Of a DNA stretch of 64,000 nucleotides, positions 16,513 through 24,390 are shown one piece after another. This DNA comes from Saccharomonospora viridis DSM 43017 (GTDB taxonomy: Bacteria; Actinomycetota; Actinomycetes; Mycobacteriales; Pseudonocardiaceae), in assembly GCF_000023865.1 (NCBI RefSeq), contig NC_013159.1, positions 186,001-250,000 on the forward strand. Direction: 5' to 3'. The first letter of the stretch is position 1. Each line of letters begins with the position of its first letter. The position numbers and the translations under genes were made by a program. The notes beneath the pieces were generated by a model, which was not told the origin of the DNA, did no database searches, and worked only from the letters and a program-made list of their open reading frames with translations.

Positions 16513-17559
16513 ATGAGTGACTTGTTCCGACTTCCGCTCGCCACCAAGGGAGACCGGTCGAGAAGCGCTACGAAACTTCGAGCAGCTGTGGTCGGGCTCG
16601 GTAAGCAAGCACTTGAGGACCATGTACCGGGCCTGCTGGGCTCGGACGCGGCAGAGCTGGTCGCGATCTGCGACGAGAACGACGCGGTCCTGCGCGAGCA
16701 GCAGTACAGGCTCCAGGTCAACGGCTACGCCAACGTGGAGGCGATGTTCGATGCTGAACAGCTCGACTTCGTCGTCGTGTGTGTCCCGCACGATGCTGGA
16801 CGGCAGATCATCGAGGCCGCGGCCAGCCGAGGAATTCATGTGCTCAAGGAAAAGCCCTTCGCAACGACCTTGTCCGAGGCCAAGGAGCTCGCGAAGGAAT
16901 GTGAGCGCGCCGGCATTCATCTCATGGTGACGCTTCAGCGGCGGTTCAATCCCATCTATACGAGTTTCCACCAACTCGCGGACCAGATCGGCACCCCGTT
17001 CGTGGTCGATGCGGCGTACACACTGCACATCGCCGACCCGTCCGAAGGTTGGCGCGGCCATATCAACCGAGCGGGCGGCGGGTGCGTGATCGACATGGGC
17101 TACCACCTGGTCGACATGCTGCTGTGGTACTTCGGCCTCCCCGACCGAATCCTCGCGGACATGTCGATCAACGCGCGTCCGGACCGTGACTACGACGCCG
17201 AGGACACCGCTCTCATCCACTTCTCCTACGACAGCGGCCTCTACGGGTCCCTCCTGCTGTCCCGGTTCATCGGGCCGAAGACCGAACAGATCAGGCTCGT
17301 CGGCTCGAAAGGGATCGTGCACCTCGAACGCGGACGTATCCAGCGGCTCACCAACGACGGCGAGGTCGTGGAGTCACTGGCACGCGAGCAAGCGTGGCCA
17401 TCGGCGGCCGTGTCCCAGGTCAACCATTTCTGCCGTGTCGTGGAAGGACTGCGACCGAACGTCAGCGGCCCTCGCGAAAACCTCGCCCACCTGAGTTTCA
17501 TCCAGGGCTGTTACGAGTCCGCCCGCACTCGAACCTACGTGAACCCGAAGGAGCTGTGA
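16513..17559 (+). CDS. Gfo/Idh/MocA family NAD(P)-dependent sugar/cyclitol dehydrogenase
   Basis: 348 residues from the ATG at 16513 (AGAGGA about 10 nt upstream). The Rossmann start is LRAAVVGLGKQALEDHVPGL. The family EKP motif is in HVLKEKPFATTLSEAKELA. The substrate domain has GGGCVIDMGYHLVDMLLWYF with the Asp/His pair typical of catalysis. It should oxidise a hydroxyl on a sugar or inositol. Its stop is directly followed by the aminotransferase start (0 nt gap). A dehydrogenase feeding a DegT aminotransferase is the standard way to place an amino group on a sugar or cyclitol. Confidence 0.88.
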   Translation: MSDLFRLPLATKGDRSRSATKLRAAVVGLGKQALEDHVPGLLGSDAAELVAICDENDAVLREQQYRLQVNGYANVEAMFDAEQLDFVVVCVPHDAGRQIIEAAASRGIHVLKEKPFATTLSEAKELAKECERAGIHLMVTLQRRFNPIYTSFHQLADQIGTPFVVDAAYTLHIADPSEGWRGHINRAGGGCVIDMGYHLVDMLLWYFGLPDRILADMSINARPDRDYDAEDTALIHFSYDSGLYGSLLLSRFIGPKTEQIRLVGSKGIVHLERGRIQRLTNDGEVVESLAREQAWPSAAVSQVNHFCRVVEGLRPNVSGPRENLAHLSFIQGCYESARTRTYVNPKEL

Positions 17560-18816
17560 GTGAAGGCGCTCGCCGTCAACGGTGGCACACCGGTGATCAC
17601 GGAGCCGGGACCCCATTTCACCTGGCCGCCGATCACCCCGAACACCACCAAGGCAGTACTCGACCAGCTGGAGACCTCCGTCTCCATCTACGACCGCTCA
17701 GGCGTTATCGCCGAGCTGGAGGACGCGCTCAAGGACTACTTCGGCGTGCGCCATGCGGTACTCACCAGCTCCGGGACCGCGGCGATCCACTCGGCCTACG
17801 CGGCCGCTTACGTCGAGCCCGGCGACGAGGTGATCGTCCCCGCCTACACGTTCCTCGCCACTGCGACACCGCTGCTGCACCTGGGTGCGATCCCCGTACT
17901 CGCCGACAGCGACGAGACGGGCAACGTCTCGGTGGCAGACGTCGAGGAACGCATCACCGACAAGACGACAGCGATCATGGCGACCCACCTCTGGGGCCTT
18001 CCCGCGGCGGTCGACCAGCTGCGCCAGCTGGCGGACGAACACGGTCTGCTCCTTCTCGAGGATGCCTCCCACGCTCACGGCGCGATCGTGGCGGACCGGA
18101 AGGTCGGCACGTTCGGTCACATCGCCGCCTTCTCGATGAACGGGCCAAAACCCCTCTCCGCTGGTGAGGGCGGCTTCGCGCTGACGGATGACGACGAGCT
18201 GTTCTACCGCCTGCTCCTGCACGGCCACTACAACAAGCGATGCCGCACAGAGATCCCCACCCAGCATCTGGCCCACCGCTATGCGGTCACCGGTATGGGG
18301 CTTAAGTTCCGTATCCATCCGCTCGCCGCGAGCATCGCCCTCGATCAGCTCGCCAACCTCGACGAGTACCTGACCGGCCGGCAACGCATCGCCGACTACC
18401 TCTGCCGCGAGCTGGCTCAGCTCCCCGGCCTTGCCGTACCTGCTGTACCCGCGGAGACGCGGCCCGCTTGGTATGGACTGCCGCTGACTTACGTACCCGA
18501 CGAGCTCGGTGGTCTCTCGATCGAGCGCTTCCACCAGGCGCTGCTCGCCGAGGGACTTCGGGAGATCGACCGGCCCGGCTCGACGTGTCCGCTGAACCTG
18601 CTGCCGCTGTTCCAGGACCCGGATCCCATGTTGCCTGGCTACCGGCACGCCAATCGTGTCGCCTACCGCCCGGGCCAGTTCCCGGTGGCGGAGCAGGTCT
18701 GGCGGCACACGCTGAAACTTCCGGTCTGGCACCGGGAGGAGGACCTTCCCCTCGTCGACCGTTACCTCGAGGGAATCCGCAAAGTAATCGACAACCACGA
18801 AGAGCTACTAGGGTAG
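17560..18816 (+). CDS. DegT/DnrJ/EryC1/StrS family PLP aminotransferase
   Basis: 418 residues from a GTG at 17560. Signature stretches: AVLTSSGTAAIHSAYAA (phosphate cup), EVIVPAYTFLATATPLLHLG, LLLLEDASHAHGA (PLP-ring Asp) and the lysine loop FSMNGPKPLSAGEGGF. This family aminates keto-sugars and keto-cyclitols, as in kanosamine, AHBA and aminocyclitol pathways. It follows the dehydrogenase without a gap and precedes the NUDIX gene by 6 nt, so the three are one unit. The substrate cannot be read from the sequence; the active-site loop is closer to StrS/AHBA-type than to PseC-type enzymes as far as I can judge. Confidence 0.88.
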   Translation: MKALAVNGGTPVITEPGPHFTWPPITPNTTKAVLDQLETSVSIYDRSGVIAELEDALKDYFGVRHAVLTSSGTAAIHSAYAAAYVEPGDEVIVPAYTFLATATPLLHLGAIPVLADSDETGNVSVADVEERITDKTTAIMATHLWGLPAAVDQLRQLADEHGLLLLEDASHAHGAIVADRKVGTFGHIAAFSMNGPKPLSAGEGGFALTDDDELFYRLLLHGHYNKRCRTEIPTQHLAHRYAVTGMGLKFRIHPLAASIALDQLANLDEYLTGRQRIADYLCRELAQLPGLAVPAVPAETRPAWYGLPLTYVPDELGGLSIERFHQALLAEGLREIDRPGSTCPLNLLPLFQDPDPMLPGYRHANRVAYRPGQFPVAEQVWRHTLKLPVWHREEDLPLVDRYLEGIRKVIDNHEELLG

Positions 18817-18822
18817 GCCGAC

Positions 18823-19272
18823 ATGATCGATGCTTCCGTGTTCGCGGAACTCGCCGCGCACGCCACCGGCGACGGGGTACAGCAACTCGTCGTCGGAGCC
18901 GTCGTGCAGGCGGATGGCAAGGTGTTGTTGCTCAAGCGTCCGGCGGACGACTTCATGGGCGGGATCTACGAGTTGCCGAGCGGCAAGGTCGAAGGGGGCG
19001 AGAAGCTCGACGCCGCGCTGGTTCGGGAGGTCGCTGAGGAGACCGGTCTGACGGTGACCGACATCGTCGCCTATCTGGGCAGCTTCGACTACACCTCGGG
19101 TAGCGGGAAGAAGAGCCGCCAGTTCAACTTCGCCGTCGGTGTGGCCAAGTCTGGACCGGTTCGCCTGAGCGAACACGACTCCCACCTGTGGGTCCCGCTT
19201 GACGAACAGCCCCCGGTGACGGACGCGGTCGAAGAGATCCTCCGGATCCACCGCCGGTTCCACCAGGCGTGA
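18823..19272 (+). CDS. NUDIX hydrolase
   Basis: 149 residues. The Nudix box is complete: G-K-V-E-G-G-E, seven residues, then REVAEETGL. The strand before it is VVGAVVQADGKVLLLKRP. NUDIX enzymes cleave nucleoside diphosphate-X compounds, so it may release a sugar phosphate or clear a side product in the cassette. The last third of the gene (19127-19239) is duplicated at 20429-20541. Confidence 0.9.
   Translation: MIDASVFAELAAHATGDGVQQLVVGAVVQADGKVLLLKRPADDFMGGIYELPSGKVEGGEKLDAALVREVAEETGLTVTDIVAYLGSFDYTSGSGKKSRQFNFAVGVAKSGPVRLSEHDSHLWVPLDEQPPVTDAVEEILRIHRRFHQA
19127..19239. repeat. Direct repeat copy A (3' part of the NUDIX gene)
   Basis: These 113 bp recur at 20429-20541 in the same orientation with 5 mismatches by my alignment (about 96% identity). 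The two copies bracket cadI and arsR. Confidence 0.9.
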
Positions 19273-19338
19273 TCGGTGAGTGCCTGTTCACGGCTTTTCA
19301 TCGGCTGGGGCGCGGAGATTCCGAGCAGTTTCTTGTTC

Positions 19339-19380
19339 CGAGACCTCAGCGTGGACCGCTTCGTCAGAAGCGGTGTCTCG
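19339..19380. terminator. Hairpin between NUDIX and cadI
   Basis: ACCGCTTC (19355-19362) pairs with GAAGCGGT (19367-19374) around GTCA. CGAGAC (19339-19344) can extend the stem with GTCTCG (19375-19380) across a 10-nt bulge. It lies between two convergent genes, as a terminator would. Confidence 0.5.
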
Positions 19381-19449
19381 TCTCGTGCAGACATCGGCCG
19401 TCAGGCGCAGCGGCCTTCGGGTTGGCGAGTCCTGTCGGTCTCACCGGTG

Positions 19450-19893
19450 TCAGGTCGGGCAGCAGGTGTCCGGCGTGGTTGAGGCGGCGCTGCCGGCACT
19501 GTCGGCGCTGTCGGCACTGAAGGTCGCAGAGTCGCCGGTGACGGTGTAGACCTCCCACGGTTCCTGGCCGGGGCCGTGCACCCAGACCTTGTCCTGCTGC
19601 GCGTAGCAGCAGGTGGTGCCGTTCTCGACCAGCGTCTTCATTCCCTCGTCGGCCAACCGCCTGGCGGCCTGCTCGACCTGCTCGGTCGACTCCACCTCGA
19701 CGCCGAGATGGTCCAGCACAGTCGGCTGGCCGGGCTCACCTTCGAGGAGGACCAGCTTCAGCGGTGGCTCGGTGATGGCGAAGTTGGCGTAGCCGGGCCG
19801 CCGTTTCGCGGGCTCGGTGTCGAACAGTTTCGAGTAGAACTCGATCGACCTCGGCAGATCCCCCACGCGCAGCGCCAACTGAACTCGCGACAT
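19450..19893 (-). CDS. cadI: CadI/ArsI family metal-inducible VOC protein
   Basis: 147 residues of the glyoxalase/VOC fold, very like mycobacterial CadI (MSRVQLALRVGDL start, EPAKRRPGYANFAI, PPLKLVLLEGEPG, DHLGVEVES). The vicinal cysteines in TTCCYAQQDKVWV correspond to the thiol pair of ArsI C-As lyases, and the C-terminus ends in a further Cys pair (DTCCPT). The metal ligands His (DHLGVE) and Glu (PWEVYTV) are present; the first ligand position of ArsI (His5) is Gln here, as I recall for CadI. It is divergent from arsR, sharing an AT-rich promoter. GGGAGGAAGG precedes the ATG. Confidence 0.85.
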   Translation of the reverse strand: MSRVQLALRVGDLPRSIEFYSKLFDTEPAKRRPGYANFAITEPPLKLVLLEGEPGQPTVLDHLGVEVESTEQVEQAARRLADEGMKTLVENGTTCCYAQQDKVWVHGPGQEPWEVYTVTGDSATFSADSADSAGSAASTTPDTCCPT

Positions 19894-19953
19894 CCTTCCT
19901 CCCTGGATAGATGTTCATCGAAGCAGGACAGGATCTAGATTGTTCTCTAAATA

Positions 19954-19963
19954 GACATCTGTC
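19954..19963. promoter_or_regulatory. Candidate ArsR operator in the cadI-arsR intergenic region
   Basis: The 81-nt gap between the divergent starts is much more AT-rich than its surroundings. It holds the palindrome GACATCTGTC (19954-19963) flanked by AAATA and AAGATAG. ArsR proteins bind such AT-rich dyads, and this one lies 12 nt before the arsR ATG. Confidence 0.5.
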
Positions 19964-19974
19964 AAGATAGAAGC

Positions 19975-20352
19975 ATGTCGAAGCAGTTGCCGTTGGCCGC
20001 GATGGACGCCTGCTGCTCCCCGTTGGTTCGTGCTCCCCTCACCCAGGAGCAGGCCGTGGAGTTGTCCCGCCTGTTCAAGGCGATGGCCGACCCCGTGCGG
20101 TTACGTCTGCTGTCGCTGATCGCCTCCCACGCCGGGGGTGAGGTGTGTGTCTGCGACCTGACCGACGCCTTCGACCTGACCGGCCCTACGATCTCCCACC
20201 ACCTGAAGGTGCTGCGCGAATCGGGTCTGATCACCGGAGAGCGCCGCGGCACATGGGTGTACTACCGGGTGCACCCGGAAGTCCTCGCCCGGCTGTCGGC
20301 TGTGCTGACCCCCGAGGGGTCCGAAGTGGAGACCGCGTCCTCCGCAAAGTGA
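19975..20352 (+). CDS. arsR: ArsR/SmtB family metalloid-responsive repressor
   Basis: 125 residues. The winged helix has the recognition helix TGPTISHHLKVLRESGLI, and the first helix region holds GGEVCVCDLTDAF, the CxC arsenite-binding motif of ArsR. A second Cys pair near the N-terminus (DACCSP) may add a ligand. It should repress itself and the divergent cadI and release DNA on As(III), Sb(III) or Cd(II). No arsenite pump or arsenate reductase gene accompanies it. Confidence 0.9.
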   Translation: MSKQLPLAAMDACCSPLVRAPLTQEQAVELSRLFKAMADPVRLRLLSLIASHAGGEVCVCDLTDAFDLTGPTISHHLKVLRESGLITGERRGTWVYYRVHPEVLARLSAVLTPEGSEVETASSAK

Positions 20353-20427
20353 TCGGCGATTACGGAAGCTACCGGGGTAGGTCAGCGTGCTCGAAGCTTC
20401 CGGGTTCGAACCCTCCACCCAAGCCGC

Positions 20428-20595
20428 GACTTCGCCGTCGGTGTGGCCAAGTCTGGACCGGTTCGCCTGAGCGAACACGACTCCCACCTGTGGGCCTCGC
20501 TCGGCGAACAGCCCCCGGTGACGGACGCGGTCAAAGAGATCAACCAGACCTACCGGGGGCCGCATCACGTGGTGGCTCCCCACGACCGTGGTTGA
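20428..20595 (+). pseudogene. Duplicated NUDIX 3' fragment
   Basis: This frame encodes DFAVGVAKSGPVRLSEHDSH and on to a TGA at 20593-20595. It copies the last third of the intact NUDIX gene up to about DAVKEI, then diverges (NQTYRGPHHVV). There is no Nudix box and no start. The DNA repeat is 20429-20541 (copy B of the 113-bp direct repeat). Confidence 0.85.
20429..20541. repeat. Direct repeat copy B (NUDIX 3' fragment)
   Basis: Second copy of the 113-bp repeat at 19127-19239. Differences are at the GTCCCGCTTGACG segment (four changes) and one G-to-A near the end. Confidence 0.9.
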
Positions 20596-20613
20596 TGGGG
20601 CCGTGGGCAGAGG

Positions 20614-21639
20614 TCACCCTTCGAGGAAACGCAGCAGCTCTGTGGTGACGAACTCGGGATTCTCCTCGACGAGCCAATGTCCCGCGCGCGGCACGTCCAC
20701 CGCCCGCACGATGTTGGTCATCCGTGGGGCCACCGTGGCCTGGACCGCGTCGAGTTGTCCCTGGGCGGTCAGCAGCAGGGTCGGGACCCGGACCGGTGCC
20801 GCTGCGATGGTGTCGTCGACATCCTTGTCGAGGGCGCGGTAGAGCTCGAAGCCACCCGACAGGACCTCGGGCCTGCTGTAGGTGCGGGCGTATTCGTCGA
20901 TCTCGGCGTCGGTGAACGGGGAACGGTCCGACTCCCCGCCGAACGCCGTTCCTCCGAAGGAGACCTGGGGATAGAACAATGCCAGGTAATCGCGCACGTC
21001 GTCACTCACGACCGCCTCGGGGAGCCGGTGCTGGGAATGGAAGGCGATGTGCCAGCTCAAAGTGCGGTAGGTGGTCGCGTCGATCGCTGGCCCCGGTAAC
21101 GGCAGGTCGAAGTAGCCGAGCCGGACGGTGTCGTCGGGGAACTGGCTGGCGTACTGGAACGCCACCGCGGCACCGAAGTCATGTCCGACGACGGTGGCGT
21201 CCCGGACGCCGAGCCGGTCGGCGATCAGGGTGTGCACGTACCGGGCCAGGGTGGCCTTGTCGTAGCCGGTCGGCCGACCGGTGCTGTCCCCCAGGCCGGG
21301 CAGGTCGACCGCGTAGACGGTGTGGTGTTCGGCGAGTGCCGGCATGATCGGCCACCAGCCGTACCAGGTCTGGGGCCAGCCGTGTATCAACACCACCGGG
21401 CTGCCGCTGCCACCGGCGACGTAGTGCATGCGAACACCGTCGACGTCGGCGAATCCGTGCCGGAAGACGTCCCGGAAAGCCGGGTCGTCGTGGGTGGCCA
21501 CGGCATGAGGGGGGATGTCGTCGACGGTCGGCGTGGAGCAGGCCGCGATGCCGATCGTGAGCAGGACGGTGGACACCAGGGCCGTCACGGTGCGCGCGGC
21601 CGGATGAGTGCGGTCCGGGGGTCGGGCTGCGGTGGGCAT
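20614..21639 (-). CDS. Lipoprotein alpha/beta hydrolase, epoxide-hydrolase-like
   Basis: 341 residues from the ATG at 21639 (AAGGAGAGG upstream). The N-terminus is a lipoprotein signal: hydrophobic ALVSTVLLTIG then IAAC with the lipobox Cys34. The enzyme part has VLIHGWPQTWYGW (HGxP oxyanion motif) and the nucleophile elbow VVGHDFGAAVAF with Asp154, plus a C-terminal His in RAGHWLVEE. An Asp nucleophile with HGxP is the epoxide hydrolase/dehalogenase arrangement. It should sit on the outer face of the membrane. Substrate unknown. Confidence 0.82.
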   Translation of the reverse strand: MPTAARPPDRTHPAARTVTALVSTVLLTIGIAACSTPTVDDIPPHAVATHDDPAFRDVFRHGFADVDGVRMHYVAGGSGSPVVLIHGWPQTWYGWWPIMPALAEHHTVYAVDLPGLGDSTGRPTGYDKATLARYVHTLIADRLGVRDATVVGHDFGAAVAFQYASQFPDDTVRLGYFDLPLPGPAIDATTYRTLSWHIAFHSQHRLPEAVVSDDVRDYLALFYPQVSFGGTAFGGESDRSPFTDAEIDEYARTYSRPEVLSGGFELYRALDKDVDDTIAAAPVRVPTLLLTAQGQLDAVQATVAPRMTNIVRAVDVPRAGHWLVEENPEFVTTELLRFLEG

Positions 21640-21834
21640 GGTTTCCTCTCCTTGCGGCGTGAGGGGATCGGCACTCGGCCGGGCTGTCGATAGTTCGCGG
21701 AGGGTGTCGGTGTGTGCTGCCCGCCGGTCTCCTCGAACAGGTGGGTGGGTGCCGGCGGATGCCGGGGCGCGTTGTCCCACACGTGGTCCCGCACGTGGTC
21801 GAGGCCCCGGTGAGACCGGTGGGCGGTCGCCGGG

Positions 21835-22461
21835 TCAGACGGTGCGGCGGATGAGGAGGACGTGGTCGATGACCTCGGCGGTGTGGCCGTTCGGTCCTGT
21901 CGCGATCCTGCGGGGTGCCTCGGCTCGTTCGATCGTCCACTTCGTCCAGTCCAGGCCGATGTCCTCGGCGACCTCCTGCGGGCTCGGGAACCGGACGTCG
22001 GGATCCTGGTTCCACGACCACGGCGCCGTCGAGCCGTGGTCGACGACCAGCAGCCGACCGCCCGTGCGCAACGCGTGCGCGGCCGAGCGCAGGACGGTCG
22101 CCCGGTCCAGGTCGAAGGGGGTGTGCAGGTAATGGGCGCAGATCAGGTCGAACTCGCCGGCAGGGAAGCTCTCCCCCAGGTCGCACCGTACGGCGGTGAC
22201 ACGGTCGGCGAGGTCACCTGATGCGGCGAGGGCGGTGAGCCGCTCGACAGCCACGGTCGAGATGTCGACGGCGGTGACGTGCCAGCCCTGACCGGCGAGC
22301 CACAGCGCATCACCGCCGTTACCGCAGCCGAGGTCCAACGCGTCGCCGGGCGGCAGGCCGGTGACGATCTCGGTGAGTCGGACGTTCGGCCGTGGGCCGG
22401 TGGTCGCCGGCCGGGACGCGTGGACGTCGTCCCAGAAGGTGACCGCATCGGTGGTGTGCAT
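21835..22461 (-). CDS. Class I SAM-dependent methyltransferase
   Basis: 208 residues from the ATG at 22461 (AAAGGGGA upstream). Motif I is ALDLGCGNGGDALWLAGQGW, motif II VTAVDISTVAVERL, and later FDLICAHYLHTPFD and GGRLLVVDHG. This is the small TehB/UbiE-like type. It is divergent from the XRE-cupin regulator, with a palindrome between them, so it may be its target. Substrate unknown. Confidence 0.82.
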   Translation of the reverse strand: MHTTDAVTFWDDVHASRPATTGPRPNVRLTEIVTGLPPGDALDLGCGNGGDALWLAGQGWHVTAVDISTVAVERLTALAASGDLADRVTAVRCDLGESFPAGEFDLICAHYLHTPFDLDRATVLRSAAHALRTGGRLLVVDHGSTAPWSWNQDPDVRFPSPQEVAEDIGLDWTKWTIERAEAPRRIATGPNGHTAEVIDHVLLIRRTV

Positions 22462-22522
22462 CGGTTCCCCTTTCTTCGGCATGGGCCCCAGTCTCACCAC
22501 GCACACACCCGACTGGCACGAA

Positions 22523-22543
22523 ATCTTGCGGTTTTGGCAAGAT
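22523..22543. promoter_or_regulatory. Palindromic operator between methyltransferase and XRE-cupin genes
   Basis: ATCTTGC (22523-22529) and GCAAGAT (22537-22543) form a perfect inverted repeat with a 7-nt spacer. It ends 6 nt before the regulator GTG and lies 62 nt upstream of the methyltransferase ATG. Likely an autoregulatory site. Confidence 0.6.
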
Positions 22544-22549
22544 GGCTCG

Positions 22550-23155
22550 GTGGATCGCGACACGAACGACGTGCTTGCCGCGGTGGGGCCGCGACTTCGC
22601 GCGCTGCGTCGGCACCGTGGCATCACCCTCGCCGAGCTCGCGACGGCGACCGGGGTGTCGGAGAGTACGCTGTCTCGGCTGGAGAGCGGACAGCGCCGCG
22701 CGACCCTGGAGTTGCTGCTCCCGCTCGCCCGCGTCTACAACGTTCCACTGGACGACCTCGTCGGCGCGCCGCGCACCGGCGACCCTCGCGTCCACCTCAC
22801 GCCGATCCACCGGTTCGGGATGACCTTCGTGCCGCTGTCCCGGCGACCCGGCGGGGTACAGGCGTTCAAGATGATCATTCCGGCCCGGCCCGAACCCGCC
22901 GAGCCGACCCCGCAGACCCACGACGGCTTCGAATGGTTGTACGTCCTCAACGGACGCCTACGACTGGTCCTCGGAGAACGCGACCTGACATTGCAACCCG
23001 GCGAGGCAGCCGAGTTCGACACGTCCTTGCCGCACTGGCTGGGCAGCGCCGACGGCGGCGTGGTCGAGTTACTCATCCTGTTCGACCCCCAAGGGGTACG
23101 CACACACATCCACACCGCTCCACACCGACCGCCTCACGGCGAAAGTCGACGGTAG
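22550..23155 (+). CDS. XRE regulator with C-terminal cupin domain
   Basis: 201 residues from a GTG at 22550. The HTH is ITLAELATATGVSESTLSRL, followed by ESGQRRATLELLLPLARVY. A cupin barrel starts near residue 90 (DGFEWLYVLNGRLRLVLGER, LQPGEAAEFDTSLPHWLG). This type senses a small ligand through the cupin and usually controls a neighbouring enzyme or transporter. The methyltransferase is the divergent neighbour. Confidence 0.88.
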   Translation: MDRDTNDVLAAVGPRLRALRRHRGITLAELATATGVSESTLSRLESGQRRATLELLLPLARVYNVPLDDLVGAPRTGDPRVHLTPIHRFGMTFVPLSRRPGGVQAFKMIIPARPEPAEPTPQTHDGFEWLYVLNGRLRLVLGERDLTLQPGEAAEFDTSLPHWLGSADGGVVELLILFDPQGVRTHIHTAPHRPPHGESRR

Positions 23156-23361
23156 AGCTCCGCTGTGCGTCCGCCTCCGGCGGCGCTCGGTAGGCAGCGT
23201 GTTCTGCGGGGGTTGCCGGCCGCCGTCGAGGCGGGCATACCAGCCCGTGCGGCTCAACAGCCCGGAGCCGGACACCGGTTACAGCGGGGGCCTGCGGTCT
23301 CGACCGCTGTGACCATCGGCCGACGACCGTTGCCCGCACCGCGGTCCGGCCGCCAAGGGCG

Positions 23362-23856
23362 TCAACCGTCGGGAGCGGACGTCGTCCGGTCGACGTGCTC
23401 CTGTTTCGCGGCATCGGAGGCGGGGATGATGCTGATATCGCCCGAGCTTTCCAAAATGGCGTACTCGATCTGTGTCAGATGCAGCAGACCTTGCTGTTTT
23501 CGGGCGGCCAACAACACATCGTTGATGTTGATGTGTTCCTTCCTCATCCGGGTCTCCAAAGGCTTACCGTGCTCCACCAGCACGATCGGCGCCCCCTCGA
23601 TCAGACGACTGAACTTCGTGGACTTGAACTTCAACAGGTCGGCCATCCAGTCCACGAACATGAGCGTGATGATCGCCAGAGCGGACGTGGTGATCGAGTA
23701 GTCGTCACCGAGCATCGCCTGCTGGGTCGCCTCGCTGATGACCAACAGCAACACCAGGTCGACCGTGGTCACCTGCGCCATGGTGCGTTTACCCATCGTC
23801 CGGAACAGGACCACGAGGATGAGATAGATGGCCAAGACCCGCAGGACGATGTCCAC
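23362..23856 (-). CDS. DUF421 (YetF-like) membrane protein
   Basis: 164 residues from a GTG at 23856, with AAAGGAG 7 nt upstream. Three N-terminal membrane segments (LAIYLILVVLFR, VDLVLLLVISEA, ALAIITLMFVDWM) are followed by the cytosolic DUF421 domain (SRLIEGAPIVLVEHGKPL, MRKEHININDVLLAARKQQG). YetF-type proteins are widespread with no settled function. It is 21 nt downstream of the preceding gene in the same direction. Confidence 0.85.
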   Translation of the reverse strand: MDIVLRVLAIYLILVVLFRTMGKRTMAQVTTVDLVLLLVISEATQQAMLGDDYSITTSALAIITLMFVDWMADLLKFKSTKFSRLIEGAPIVLVEHGKPLETRMRKEHININDVLLAARKQQGLLHLTQIEYAILESSGDISIIPASDAAKQEHVDRTTSAPDG

Positions 23857-23877
23857 AACCGTCTCCTTTTCGTCCGC

Positions 23878-24390
23878 TCACGGATAGACGAGTTGCCACA
23901 GCTGCACCGAGTCGACGGTCGAACCGCCGACGGTCGCGTTCAGCACGCCGAGACCGGAGTTGGGGCGCAGATCGAACGTCACCGTCAGCGGGCCGCCGTT
24001 CGGCACGGGGAACTCGTAGACCAACCGATCACCGTCGGCGGTGACCGTGTCCGCATCCGGGGTGACCGTCGTGATCTCGTTGTCGGCCAGGTAGTCCTGG
24101 GTGATGAACAGCCGGATCGAGCCCTGCTGCGCGCTGCCCGGTGGGAAACGCACCTGCAACCTCGTCTGCCCGAGATTGCGCACGAACCGTTCATAGGTGA
24201 CCCGCAACCGCCCGTCCGCGCCGGTCGCCTCGACCTCGCTGCTCACCCCTTCACCCCAGGCGCCTGCCAGACCGGCGAGCACGATCACGGTCAGCACTGC
24301 TTGCACCAACCGGTTCAACACCCATTCCCGGTGCTGCGACGACGGACTTTCACCGATCAGATCGGCGATGTCACTTCTGTCGTCGCCCAC
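23878..24390 (-). CDS. Membrane-anchored protein of unknown function
   Basis: 170 residues from a GTG at 24390 with GGGGAGG 5 nt upstream; longer in-frame starts reach 24636 but lack such a site. A single membrane segment near residue 35 (LVQAVLTVIVLAGLAGAW) is followed by a beta-rich outer domain (VTYERFVRNLGQTRLQVRFP, LFITQDYLADNEITTVTPDA). It forms a likely two-gene unit with the downstream DUF421 protein. No known family recognised. Confidence 0.75.
   Translation of the reverse strand: MGDDRSDIADLIGESPSSQHREWVLNRLVQAVLTVIVLAGLAGAWGEGVSSEVEATGADGRLRVTYERFVRNLGQTRLQVRFPPGSAQQGSIRLFITQDYLADNEITTVTPDADTVTADGDRLVYEFPVPNGGPLTVTFDLRPNSGLGVLNATVGGSTVDSVQLWQLVYP

Larger units (their letters stand above)
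11834..20595. mobile_element. Putative integrative-element remnant or genomic island next to tRNA-Arg
   Basis: The block begins at the tRNA-Arg 3' end and contains a frameshifted tyrosine integrase, a truncated hsdM tail, a self-regulated enzyme cassette, a cadI-arsR pair and a duplicated NUDIX fragment. Its gene content differs from the flanking core genes. The left border is supported by tRNA-integrase geometry. The right border is set at the end of the NUDIX fragment only for convenience, because I found no clear second copy of the tRNA 3' end. No replication or conjugation genes are visible, so this is a decayed element or an island. Confidence 0.5.

Noticed and set aside
20396-20427. tRNA-like GGGTTCGAACCC sequence as attR or a tRNA remnant
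   Set aside because: The T-arm stem does not extend past three pairs and no acceptor or anticodon arm is present; it does not match the tRNA-Arg 3' end beyond the T loop.
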